Origin: Deferribacteraceae bacterium
GTDB lineage: Bacteria > Chrysiogenota > Deferribacteres > Deferribacterales > JAISNW01
DNA: 10,137 nt
Assembly (NCBI GenBank): GCA_031285415.1
Contig: JAITWF010000002.1
Coordinates: 1-10,137, forward strand
Direction of reading: 5' to 3'
Shown: one piece after another, positions 1-6,160 of the stretch
Layout: every line of letters begins with the position of its first letter
Numbering within the stretch: the first letter of the stretch is position 1
The notes under the pieces: model-generated
What the model saw: only the letters and a program-made list of their open reading frames with translations
Told to the model about the DNA's origin: nothing
Databases searched by the model: none
Made by a program: the position numbers and the translations under genes

Positions 1-1293
1 AAGTTATTTTCAGTAGCAGCAATCGTACTAATAGCCTTTGCGCTATTCGTAGGTATTTCACAGATACAAGATTCATCTATCGTCCATGCGGCGAAGCCAG
101 ATGATAGATTCAACGAGCTTGAGAACTTCTCTCAAGCCCTAAGTATTATTCAAAATAACTACGTCGAGAACGTTACCGATGGCGAGCTGATAGAGGGTGC
201 CATTAAGGGGATGTTGCAATCGCTCGACCCACACTCGGCATACTTCACCCCCGATCAGTATAAATCGTTTATGGTCGATATGGCTGGCGAATTCGGTGGA
301 TTAGGGATGACCGTTAGCTCTGTAGACAACGCTATCACAATCATCGCCCCTATCGAGGATACCCCTGCATATAAGGCTGGATTAAAGTCAAACGATATGG
401 TCTATATGATCGACAATACCTCTACATCGGGAATGAACACCGATGAGGCGGTCAAGCTTATGCGTGGCAAGCCTGGCACCTCAGTTACCCTGACTATTCT
501 ACGAAAGGGGGAGTCGAAGCCGCTAGTATTTACCATCGTGCGTGATATCATAAAGATTAAATCTGTTAAACATAGCATTATACAGGAAAATATCGGACTA
601 ATCCGCCTGACATCGTTCCAAGAGAAGAGTGGCGAAGAGGTTCGCAACGCTATGCAAGCCCTAGAGAAGCAGGGGGCAACTGGATATATTCTAGACCTTC
701 GCTCAAACCCTGGCGGCTCACTATCAGAGGCGATCAACGTATCAAGCCTATTTCTACCTACAAATGTGCCAGTTGTCTCCACAAAGGATCGTGACGAGAA
801 GGGAACAACACTCAACACAAAATCGTTCTCATACCGCAACACGAAACAGCCCCTCATAATATTAGTGAACGAGGGGAGTGCCTCCGCCTCCGAGATCGTT
901 GCAGGAGCTATGCAAGATCATGAAAGAGGCGTGGTAGTTGGTACAAATACATTCGGCAAAGCTAGCGTGCAAACTCTCGTAGACCTGCGCAACGGCGGTG
1001 CGATGAAACTAACGACCGCAAGATACTACACCCCAAAAGGGCGCTCTATCCAAGGGGTAGGGATCGTGCCAGATATCGTAGTGCCACAGGGGAAGATCGT
1101 ATACTCCGAAATGCCTTCATATATGGTAAAGGAGAAGGATCTGGCTGGGCACCTAGTTGGCGAGGATGAGAAGAAGAGCGAAAGCAAAGCTCCGCACACG
1201 GTAGTACCACAAGATAACGAGACCGATCTACAGCTACAATCGGCGATACAGATGATAAAAGGGTTGAGTTTATACAGCAACGATGAAAAATAA
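1..1293 (+). CDS. ctpA: Carboxy-terminal processing protease, S41 family (5' partial)
   Basis: Periplasmic serine protease of the CtpA/Prc/CtpB type, which trims C-termini of envelope proteins and often controls peptidoglycan hydrolases. The frame is open from base 1, beyond the first internal ATG at 211. The upstream codons encode a hydrophobic signal-anchor, so only the first few residues are missing. Counting from the first codon in the window, the conserved LDPHSAYF segment is at about 75-82, a PDZ domain at about 96-180 and the S41 core at about 190-350. The catalytic residues are visible: Ser295 (middle Ser of GSASASE), Lys320 (FGK) and Gln324, matching the Ser-Lys-Gln triad known for CtpB. 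LDLRSNPGG is another family hallmark. The stop overlaps the start of the next gene, a YibQ-like deacetylase. This is the ctpA-yibQ arrangement common in proteobacteria. Identification of the family is secure; the substrate is unknown. Confidence 0.95.
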   Translation, partial: KLFSVAAIVLIAFALFVGISQIQDSSIVHAAKPDDRFNELENFSQALSIIQNNYVENVTDGELIEGAIKGMLQSLDPHSAYFTPDQYKSFMVDMAGEFGGLGMTVSSVDNAITIIAPIEDTPAYKAGLKSNDMVYMIDNTSTSGMNTDEAVKLMRGKPGTSVTLTILRKGESKPLVFTIVRDIIKIKSVKHSIIQENIGLIRLTSFQEKSGEEVRNAMQALEKQGATGYILDLRSNPGGSLSEAINVSSLFLPTNVPVVSTKDRDEKGTTLNTKSFSYRNTKQPLIILVNEGSASASEIVAGAMQDHERGVVVGTNTFGKASVQTLVDLRNGGAMKLTTARYYTPKGRSIQGVGIVPDIVVPQGKIVYSEMPSYMVKEKDLAGHLVGEDEKKSESKAPHTVVPQDNETDLQLQSAIQMIKGLSLYSNDEK

Positions 1294-2560
1294 CGAAGAG
1301 TTCGATCAAGAGGAAGAAGAGGTAGCCAAGCCCATTGTAAAAGATGGGCTGAAAGCTAAGATCGTTAACAAGATCAAGGGTAGCTCCGTGACGGTGATTG
1401 CGGTGCTAGCGGCAGCTCTTGTGGTATTGGTGGCGACATCCGTTGCGCTGATCATTCACAGCAATACCGCTACGCCTATCTTACCAACATATACCACAAC
1501 ACCTACAGAGGTAGTCGATACCGATAACAATACCCCTCCCTCTGCGCCAGTTGTGACTATTACCTATAATGAATTCCTAAAACAGCTTAAATTAATGCTA
1601 TTTGAGCAGAATATTGCAAGCGAATCGATATCAGAGACGTATAACTATACAGGCAGTACGCCTAATATTCATATGCTTGAGATCTCTATTCCAGCTGATA
1701 AATCTAATAGCGTTATGAACGAGCTAATCTACCTTCTGGAGCGAAACCGCCTGCCACGTCTATATTCAGAGGGATCAAATATCTTTATCACTACTACCGC
1801 CGATTGGAGGGCGGAGATTACGATAACGGCTATCACGATCGCTCCGCCAGTTGAGATAGTAAAATATCCGTTCGGCGTAACGCCGCCTGCTCGTGGCTCT
1901 GGCAAGATCGCCCTCCTGATAGACGATGCAGGGATGAATCTAGAGCTAGCCGAAACGCTACTGAATATTAAAGTGCCTGTTGCGCTCGCCGTTCTTCCGC
2001 ACCTTCCGTACTCAAAGCAGACGGCAGATCTGATACGTGCGAAGCAGAAGACGGTATTCCTACACTTTCCGATGGAGCCGCTAAACTATCCGATAGCCGA
2101 TCCTGGGGCTGGGGCAGTCCTCCTGAATATGCCAGAGTCGCTGATACAGCAGATTGTAGCGCAAAATGTAGAGAATCTCGGCAAGATCGACGGCACTAAC
2201 AACCATATGGGCAGTGCCGTTACCGAAAATGCCGATAAGATGAAGCAGATCATGAATAGCCTGCGCCCATATACCACATCGTTCGTCGATTCAAACACTA
2301 GCCCGAATACCGTCGCATACGACATATGCGTGGAGCAGGGATTTCGGTGCGGCATAAATAAGAAGTTCCTCGATAATGAAAACGACCACGCCTATATCGC
2401 CTCAAAGCTTTACGAGGCGGCAGAGCTTGCAAATACACAAGGAGGGGTGATCGCAATCGGACACCTCCGCCCCGATACGATCCTTGTGCTACAGGAGATC
2501 GTGCCAGAGCTACAGAAGCTAGGCTACTCGTTTGTAGCGATATCGTCGTTAATGAAGTGA
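1283..2560 (+). CDS. Divergent polysaccharide deacetylase family protein (YibQ/DUF610-like), membrane-anchored
   Basis: This 425-aa protein has an acidic, charged cytoplasmic N-terminus (1-32), one transmembrane helix (about 36-58), a Thr/Pro-rich linker (about 61-92), a small alpha/beta domain (about 93-185) and a divergent polysaccharide deacetylase NodB-like domain (about 206-425). Visible family motifs are the Asp pair 214-215 (LIDDAG), LPHLPYS (238-244), HFPMEP (261-266), NNHMGS (306-311), Asp336 and the GH pair 393-394. The family is thought to act on cell-wall or envelope polysaccharide and is found beside envC and ctpA; catalytic activity is largely unproven. The ATG lies inside the 3' end of the upstream protease gene (11-nt overlap) and I see no strong ribosome binding site, so translational coupling is likely. 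The substrate is unknown. Confidence 0.9.
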   Translation: MKNNEEFDQEEEEVAKPIVKDGLKAKIVNKIKGSSVTVIAVLAAALVVLVATSVALIIHSNTATPILPTYTTTPTEVVDTDNNTPPSAPVVTITYNEFLKQLKLMLFEQNIASESISETYNYTGSTPNIHMLEISIPADKSNSVMNELIYLLERNRLPRLYSEGSNIFITTTADWRAEITITAITIAPPVEIVKYPFGVTPPARGSGKIALLIDDAGMNLELAETLLNIKVPVALAVLPHLPYSKQTADLIRAKQKTVFLHFPMEPLNYPIADPGAGAVLLNMPESLIQQIVAQNVENLGKIDGTNNHMGSAVTENADKMKQIMNSLRPYTTSFVDSNTSPNTVAYDICVEQGFRCGINKKFLDNENDHAYIASKLYEAAELANTQGGVIAIGHLRPDTILVLQEIVPELQKLGYSFVAISSLMK

Positions 2561-2564
2561 TAAC

Positions 2565-3416
2565 ATGTTAGGATTCTTATTAGTTCTCACAAGCGCACTT
2601 TTTCACGCCCTATGGAACGTTCTATTAAAGAAGGCTCCCGATAAATTTAGATTTAATCTGATGATGCACGCCGCCTCGATGGTGATAATGGGGGCGGTGA
2701 TGGTCGTTCTATACCCAGAGAGCCTGCATGTAGACAGGAGTGTAGTACTCTTTGCCGTAATCGGCGGCTTCTTCTTCGCACTATACCATCTATTCGTCGC
2801 AAAGGCGTATCAGCTCGCCGACGTGTCGCAGGTCTATCCGATCACCACATCAAGCCCGATCTTCGTTACTATATGGGCGGCGATCTTCCTTGGGGAGCGA
2901 ATCTCCCTTCTTGGCGTAGTGGGGATACTGATCACCGTCGCAGGTTGCCTTGTCATGAACGGCACCTCGCTAAGCAAAACAAAACTACAAGCAGGTGTGG
3001 TTGCGGCACTTCTTGCGGCGTTCACCTACTCGTTCGGAGCGTTGTTCGATAAGTTAGGCGTTAATACTGGCAACCCTGTGATGTACTCATTCGTGATGAA
3101 TGCAGCGATGACGGTATTCTTTGCCATTCAGTACGCCGTTCAGCGTCCAGTCGAGCCACGCACAAAGGGCGAGTGGAAGTGGGTCTGGATCGCTGGGGTA
3201 GTTATCGTACTATCAACGCTTACATACCGATTCGGTATCATGCATATGCCAATCTCGTACGGCGTCGCTATGCGGCAGGCGAGTGGGCTTTTCGGCGTCC
3301 TTATGGGGGTCTTCTTCTTCCACGAAGGGTACGGCAAGATGAGGATCATCGGCACGCTAGTTATAATATTCGGAATCGTCCTCCTGCGAATCGGGCTAAT
3401 GCAACTATCTATTTGA
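2565..3416 (+). CDS. EamA/DMT-superfamily inner-membrane transporter
   Basis: This 283-aa, very hydrophobic protein has about ten predicted transmembrane segments arranged as two EamA halves (about 2-130 and 143-280), the normal length and layout of drug/metabolite transporters. The first half carries the typical VSQVYPITTSSP segment followed by LGE (EamA signature region). The second half has the equivalent AMRQASGLFG segment followed by FFHEG. Members export or import small metabolites, amino acids or nucleotide-sugar-like compounds; the substrate cannot be read from the sequence. It starts 4 nt after the deacetylase stop, so it is probably in the same transcript. The stop codon overlaps a possible promoter for the next gene. 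A role linked to envelope metabolism is only suggested by position. Confidence 0.9.
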   Translation: MLGFLLVLTSALFHALWNVLLKKAPDKFRFNLMMHAASMVIMGAVMVVLYPESLHVDRSVVLFAVIGGFFFALYHLFVAKAYQLADVSQVYPITTSSPIFVTIWAAIFLGERISLLGVVGILITVAGCLVMNGTSLSKTKLQAGVVAALLAAFTYSFGALFDKLGVNTGNPVMYSFVMNAAMTVFFAIQYAVQRPVEPRTKGEWKWVWIAGVVIVLSTLTYRFGIMHMPISYGVAMRQASGLFGVLMGVFFFHEGYGKMRIIGTLVIIFGIVLLRIGLMQLSI

Positions 3417-3441
3417 CAGACACAGAAAGTTATCATAGATT
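3413..3441 (+). promoter_or_regulatory. Possible sigma-70-type promoter upstream of the DUF362 gene
   Basis: A perfect TTGACA (3413-3418) is followed after 17 bp by TAGATT (3436-3441, four of six -10 consensus positions). The -35 overlaps the TGA stop of the transporter gene. Predicted initiation near 3448 would leave a leader of only about ten bases, cutting into the ribosome binding site at 3447-3454. This weakens the call; it may be chance. Confidence 0.35.
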
Positions 3442-3446
3442 AGGGT

Positions 3447-3454
3447 GGGAGGAG
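3447..3454 (+). promoter_or_regulatory. Strong ribosome binding site for the DUF362 gene
   Basis: The purine run GGGAGGAG contains a full GGAGG core and ends 4 nt before the ATG at 3459. It supports this start over any downstream candidate. The Tat signal immediately after the ATG agrees. Confidence 0.75.
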
Positions 3455-3458
3455 TGCT

Positions 3459-4415
3459 ATGGATAAAAAATTAACCAGACGAGACCTTCTTAAATCGGGC
3501 GCAGTGGCGGCAGGAATGCTCACCATCGGCGACTTCGGCTATGCCAAAGAGGAACAAGCCAAATCAACGGTATTCTTCACAAAAGATATAAGCGCAGAGG
3601 GGCTTAAAAAGCTATACACTCGCATAAACAAAAATATGACGGGCAAGATCGCCGTCAAGGTGCATACTGGCGAGCCGAAAGCCCCTAACATCATCCCAAC
3701 AACAATGGTGAAGGAGTTTATCAAGGTAGTACCTAATAGCACTATCGTCGAGTGCAACGTCCTATACGGTAGCCCTAGGCAGAACACGGCAGGGCATAGA
3801 AAGACGTTAATCGAAAATGGGTGGACGTTCTGCCCAGTCGACATTATGGACGCAGAGGGCGATATAAACCTGCCGATCCCTGGTGGTAAATGGCTGAAAG
3901 AGGTCGCCGTTGGTAAAAATATAGTCAACTACGACTCCATGCTAGTCTTAACACACTTTAAGGGGCATACAATGGGCGGCTTCGGCGGCTCCCTCAAGAA
4001 TATATCGATCGGCTGCGCCTCTGGCAAGAAGGGGAAGGCGCAGATCCACAAAGAGGGCGATAATCAGTGGGCTGGCGGCAGCAACTTTATGGAGCGTATG
4101 GTGGAGGGTGGACTTGCTATCACAAACCACTTCGGCGCAAATATCGTATATATTAATGTGCTACGCAATATGTCTGTCGACTGCGACTGCGCTGGCACAG
4201 GGGCGGCAAAGCCGACTACTCCAAATATCGGAATACTCGCCTCCACCGATATATTAGCGATAGACCAAGCTTCGATCGATATGGTATACTCACTGCCAGA
4301 GAGGGAGAAGCACGACCTCGTTGAGCGGATCGAATCTCGCAGTGGGCTGAGACAGCTGACGTATATGAGTGAGATGAAGATGGGAAATAGTAAGTACGAG
4401 TTAGTAAATATATAA
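3459..4415 (+). CDS. Tat-exported DUF362 domain-containing protein
   Basis: This 318-aa protein starts with a twin-arginine signal (TRRDLLK at 6-12, then a hydrophobic stretch to about 26), so it is predicted to be exported folded, probably with a cofactor. The DUF362 fold fills the rest: the conserved block THFKGHTMGGFGGSLKN (165-181), the following ISIGCASGKKGKAQIH (182-197), the Cys pair DCDC (241-244), and the ILAS-D-AIDQAS segment (259-272). Many DUF362 proteins carry a two-cluster 4Fe-4S ferredoxin domain next to the DCDC region. Here that region runs straight on and I see no CxxCxxC motif, so this is the ferredoxin-free form. Cys99, 125, 186, 242 and 244 remain as possible ligands. Function of the family is unknown; a redox role is inferred from the Tat signal and the rubredoxin downstream. 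Confidence 0.88.
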   Translation: MDKKLTRRDLLKSGAVAAGMLTIGDFGYAKEEQAKSTVFFTKDISAEGLKKLYTRINKNMTGKIAVKVHTGEPKAPNIIPTTMVKEFIKVVPNSTIVECNVLYGSPRQNTAGHRKTLIENGWTFCPVDIMDAEGDINLPIPGGKWLKEVAVGKNIVNYDSMLVLTHFKGHTMGGFGGSLKNISIGCASGKKGKAQIHKEGDNQWAGGSNFMERMVEGGLAITNHFGANIVYINVLRNMSVDCDCAGTGAAKPTTPNIGILASTDILAIDQASIDMVYSLPEREKHDLVERIESRSGLRQLTYMSEMKMGNSKYELVNI

Positions 4416-4538
4416 AAAACTATTTAGATTGATGTAGCGCAAGGCGGCTTTTCAAAACTAAACCGGAGTGTACATGAGACGTACATGAGGATTTAGTTTT
4501 GAAAAATAACGCAGCGATACGCAATATAAATAGTTTTT
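4415..4538 (+). repeat. Nested inverted-repeat (palindromic) intergenic element
   Basis: Outer arms of 12 bp match perfectly (4415-4426 with 4527-4538). Inner arms of 14 bp also match perfectly (4449-4462 with 4492-4505). Between outer and inner arms are partly pairing spacers of 22 and 21 nt, including ATTG (4428-4431) with CAAT (4522-4525). The core (4463-4491) has symmetric 6-nt unpaired sides around TGTAC/GTACA (4469-4473, 4481-4485) with a 7-nt loop, and the word GTACATGAG occurs twice (4470-4478, 4481-4489). The element begins on the last base of the DUF362 stop codon and ends 2 nt before the rubredoxin ribosome binding site. It resembles interspersed palindromes with a GGAGTGTAC...GTACATGAGG core that I recall from delta-proteobacteria and similar anaerobes; this is unverified recall. 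It could also act as a terminator or folded leader. Strand is nominal. Confidence 0.8.
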
Positions 4539-4539
4539 C

Positions 4540-4545
4540 AAGGAG
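4540..4545 (+). promoter_or_regulatory. Ribosome binding site that fixes the rubredoxin start
   Basis: AAGGAG ends 7 nt before the ATG at 4553. It rules out the in-frame TTG at 4499, which would add 18 residues translated from the palindromic element and has no such signal. Confidence 0.8.
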
Positions 4546-4552
4546 TACAATT

Positions 4553-4711
4553 ATGAAGAAGTATGTATGCGCAATCTGTGGGTATGTTTACGATCCAGCA
4601 AAGGGCGACTCCGGGGCAGGAATAGCTGCTGGCACAGCGTTTAACGACCTACCAGCTGACTGGCTATGCCCCGACTGCGGCGCGCCAAAGAGTTCGTTTG
4701 AAGAAGAGTAG
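4553..4711 (+). CDS. Rubredoxin
   Basis: This 52-aa protein has the standard rubredoxin length. Four cysteines bind one iron: Cys6 and Cys9 in YVCAICGYVYDP, and Cys39 and Cys42 in WLCPDCG. The conserved GTAFNDLPADW stretch precedes the second pair. Rubredoxins are small cytoplasmic one-electron carriers, in anaerobes often feeding superoxide reductase, rubrerythrin or rubredoxin:oxygen oxidoreductase. None of those partners is in this window. The start at 4553 is chosen because it has a good ribosome binding site and gives the canonical length. The stop is one base before the next ATG, so the peptidoglycan hydrolase gene downstream is likely co-translated. A DUF362 gene lies upstream across the palindromic element. 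Confidence 0.96.
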   Translation: MKKYVCAICGYVYDPAKGDSGAGIAAGTAFNDLPADWLCPDCGAPKSSFEEE

Positions 4712-4712
4712 C

Positions 4713-6050
4713 ATGCTGAAAAAAATTATCTGTACCGTTACGTTGTCTCTACTTTTAGCGTCCTGCTCCTCCCAAACGATCGACGTTGCCAAGGAGCGGA
4801 CGCTTTATTCGCATATCGTGCCGATCGCCCCAGAGATCACCCCCAATATTCAGACCGCTGGATATTGGATCTCACAGACCGATACCCCCGATTCTGTCAT
4901 TATGACGGCAGAGGAGATCGTCGAATTTAATAAAACGATAGCTGAGAAACAGGGACTTATCACCGTCTCCGACCATCTAGAATCTATACCTAGTATCACT
5001 CTGCACCAGAAGATTGCAGAGATCTACGATTATATATACTCACAGAAACACTACTACGCCAACGGCGACCTCATAACAAAGAGCGACCTCGAGGCGATAC
5101 GAGAGCGGATTAACTTCGAGGGGATGAATACGCCGCTGCGGCACGTGTCGTTTGGCATAATCACCGAACGGCTCAACCTGCGAGTGCTTCCCACAGATGA
5201 GATGTTCCTAAAAGAGGGGGATGAAGGGTTCTTCGACCGTTTACAGATGAGCTCCCTCGAGATCGGCACCCCTGTAGCGATACTGTGGCGCACATACGAT
5301 AGAAAGTGGCTATTCGTGCAATCAAATGGCACTACCGGCTGGATAAAACCTACACAGCTCGCCTACTGCTCTAGATATGAGCTAAAAAAGTGGGAGTTTT
5401 TAACAGATTTCGCCGTCATTACAAACTATAGAACATCTATATACGCCGATGCAGAGTTCACCAAATATATCTCTCGTGCCTCTGTAGGAAATAGGTTCCC
5501 AATCGACCGCACAATCGAATCACCTGTAGGCGTTACAGCGATCCGCTTCCCTGTGCGAGATGATGACGGCACGCTGACGACCGTTAGAGGATATATCAAC
5601 AGCAATGAGGTGAATATCGGATATCTACCATACACCTCTCGCAACCTCCTAACGCTCGCCTTTAGCATGCTGAATGCGCCGTACGGCTGGGGTGGGATGT
5701 TTGGCGAGCAGGACTGTTCTGGACTTGTCGGCTCGATCTTTAGCGCAGTCGGGATCACTATGCCACGCAACTCCGCTATGCAGGCACGAGTCGGCACCGA
5801 TATAACCGATATTACGCAAGCGATCCCTGGCGCAACAACTCTCCAGATGCCAGGGCATATCATGCTATACGTGGGGATGAACGATAATAGTCCGTACACG
5901 ATCCACGCCACATGGAACTTTCGAGAGAACACAGAGGACAACTATATATTAAGAATGCCTGCACGAGTGATCTTGAGCAAACTCACCTCCGATAACGGCA
6001 CGATATATTACTCTGATAGGGCTATTAAGGATATCAGTGTGGTGAGGTGA
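4713..6050 (+). CDS. SH3b1/SH3b2-NlpC/P60 (C40) peptidoglycan hydrolase, lipoprotein
   Basis: Predicted outer-membrane-anchored cysteine peptidase that cleaves peptide stems of peptidoglycan. The 445-aa protein has a lipoprotein signal ending in the lipobox LASC (Cys18) with Ser next. An N-terminal helical region (about 30-145) fits the NlpC/P60 stabilising domain. Then come an SH3b1-type domain (about 147-220; RLNLRVLPTDE and GWIKP), an SH3b2-type domain (about 225-305), and the NlpC/P60 domain (about 310-440). The catalytic residues are Cys335 (in DCSGLV), His382 (GHIMLYVG) and His398 (IHATW). PYGWGG just before the Cys is typical of this subfamily, which in known members cleaves after gamma-D-Glu of the stem peptide. 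ATG 4713 is preferred over the in-frame TTG 4698, because the latter lies inside the rubredoxin gene and would lengthen the signal peptide. The gene begins 1 nt after rubredoxin. Confidence 0.93.
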   Translation: MLKKIICTVTLSLLLASCSSQTIDVAKERTLYSHIVPIAPEITPNIQTAGYWISQTDTPDSVIMTAEEIVEFNKTIAEKQGLITVSDHLESIPSITLHQKIAEIYDYIYSQKHYYANGDLITKSDLEAIRERINFEGMNTPLRHVSFGIITERLNLRVLPTDEMFLKEGDEGFFDRLQMSSLEIGTPVAILWRTYDRKWLFVQSNGTTGWIKPTQLAYCSRYELKKWEFLTDFAVITNYRTSIYADAEFTKYISRASVGNRFPIDRTIESPVGVTAIRFPVRDDDGTLTTVRGYINSNEVNIGYLPYTSRNLLTLAFSMLNAPYGWGGMFGEQDCSGLVGSIFSAVGITMPRNSAMQARVGTDITDITQAIPGATTLQMPGHIMLYVGMNDNSPYTIHATWNFRENTEDNYILRMPARVILSKLTSDNGTIYYSDRAIKDISVVR

Positions 6051-6061
6051 TTATATAGCCT

Positions 6062-6079
6062 AGTTTATTGAGTTTATTA
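6062..6079 (+). repeat. Tandem 9-bp repeat in the leader region of the large lipoprotein gene
   Basis: AGTTTATTG (6062-6070) is followed directly by AGTTTATTA (6071-6079), differing at the last base. It lies in the 110-nt gap upstream of the large gene. It could be a protein-binding site, but AT-rich short repeats arise easily by chance. Confidence 0.3.
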
Positions 6080-6091
6080 CAAAGATCAATA

Positions 6092-6120
6092 TTGCGTTGT
6101 CACATACAATCTGTTAGTAT
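6092..6120 (+). promoter_or_regulatory. Weak candidate promoter for the large lipoprotein gene
   Basis: TTGCGT (6092-6097) and TAGTAT (6115-6120) are separated by 17 bp, matching three of six and four of six consensus positions. The 110-nt gap and change of gene type suggest that a new transcript starts here, but these hexamers are weak. Confidence 0.25.
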
Positions 6121-6144
6121 TGCCGAATTCAACTTATTGCAATC

Positions 6145-6150
6145 AAGGAG
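6145..6150 (+). promoter_or_regulatory. Ribosome binding site of the large lipoprotein gene
   Basis: AAGGAG lies 10 nt upstream of ATG 6161, slightly further than usual. Its last bases form a short perfect palindrome, GAGATAATCTC (6148-6158), that could pair in the mRNA and partly mask the site. Confidence 0.6.
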
Positions 6151-6160
6151 ATAATCTCTC

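Noticed and set aside
402..857. 151-codon open frame on the minus strand inside the protease gene
   Set aside because: It is antisense to a clear S41 protease, with no recognisable domain or start signal; it is a by-product of codon use.
3173..3466. 97-codon open frame overlapping the end of the transporter gene in another frame
   Set aside because: It is a shadow of the transporter gene; the peptide has no recognisable features.
4415..4538. Simple rho-independent terminator for the DUF362 gene
   Set aside because: The stem is AT-rich, has nested arms and ends right at the next ribosome binding site; some termination is possible, but it does not explain the structure.
4499..4552. TTG-initiated N-terminal extension of rubredoxin
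   Set aside because: It would be translated from the palindromic element, lacks a ribosome binding site, and rubredoxins start at the MKKYVC-like position.
5426..5941. 171-codon minus-strand open frame opposite the NlpC/P60 gene
   Set aside because: The plus-strand protein has all catalytic residues and domains; the antisense frame has no known motif.
6051..6160. Riboswitch or small RNA gene in the 110-nt gap
   Set aside because: I see only a short tandem repeat, weak promoter hexamers and a ribosome binding site, with no stable stem of note.
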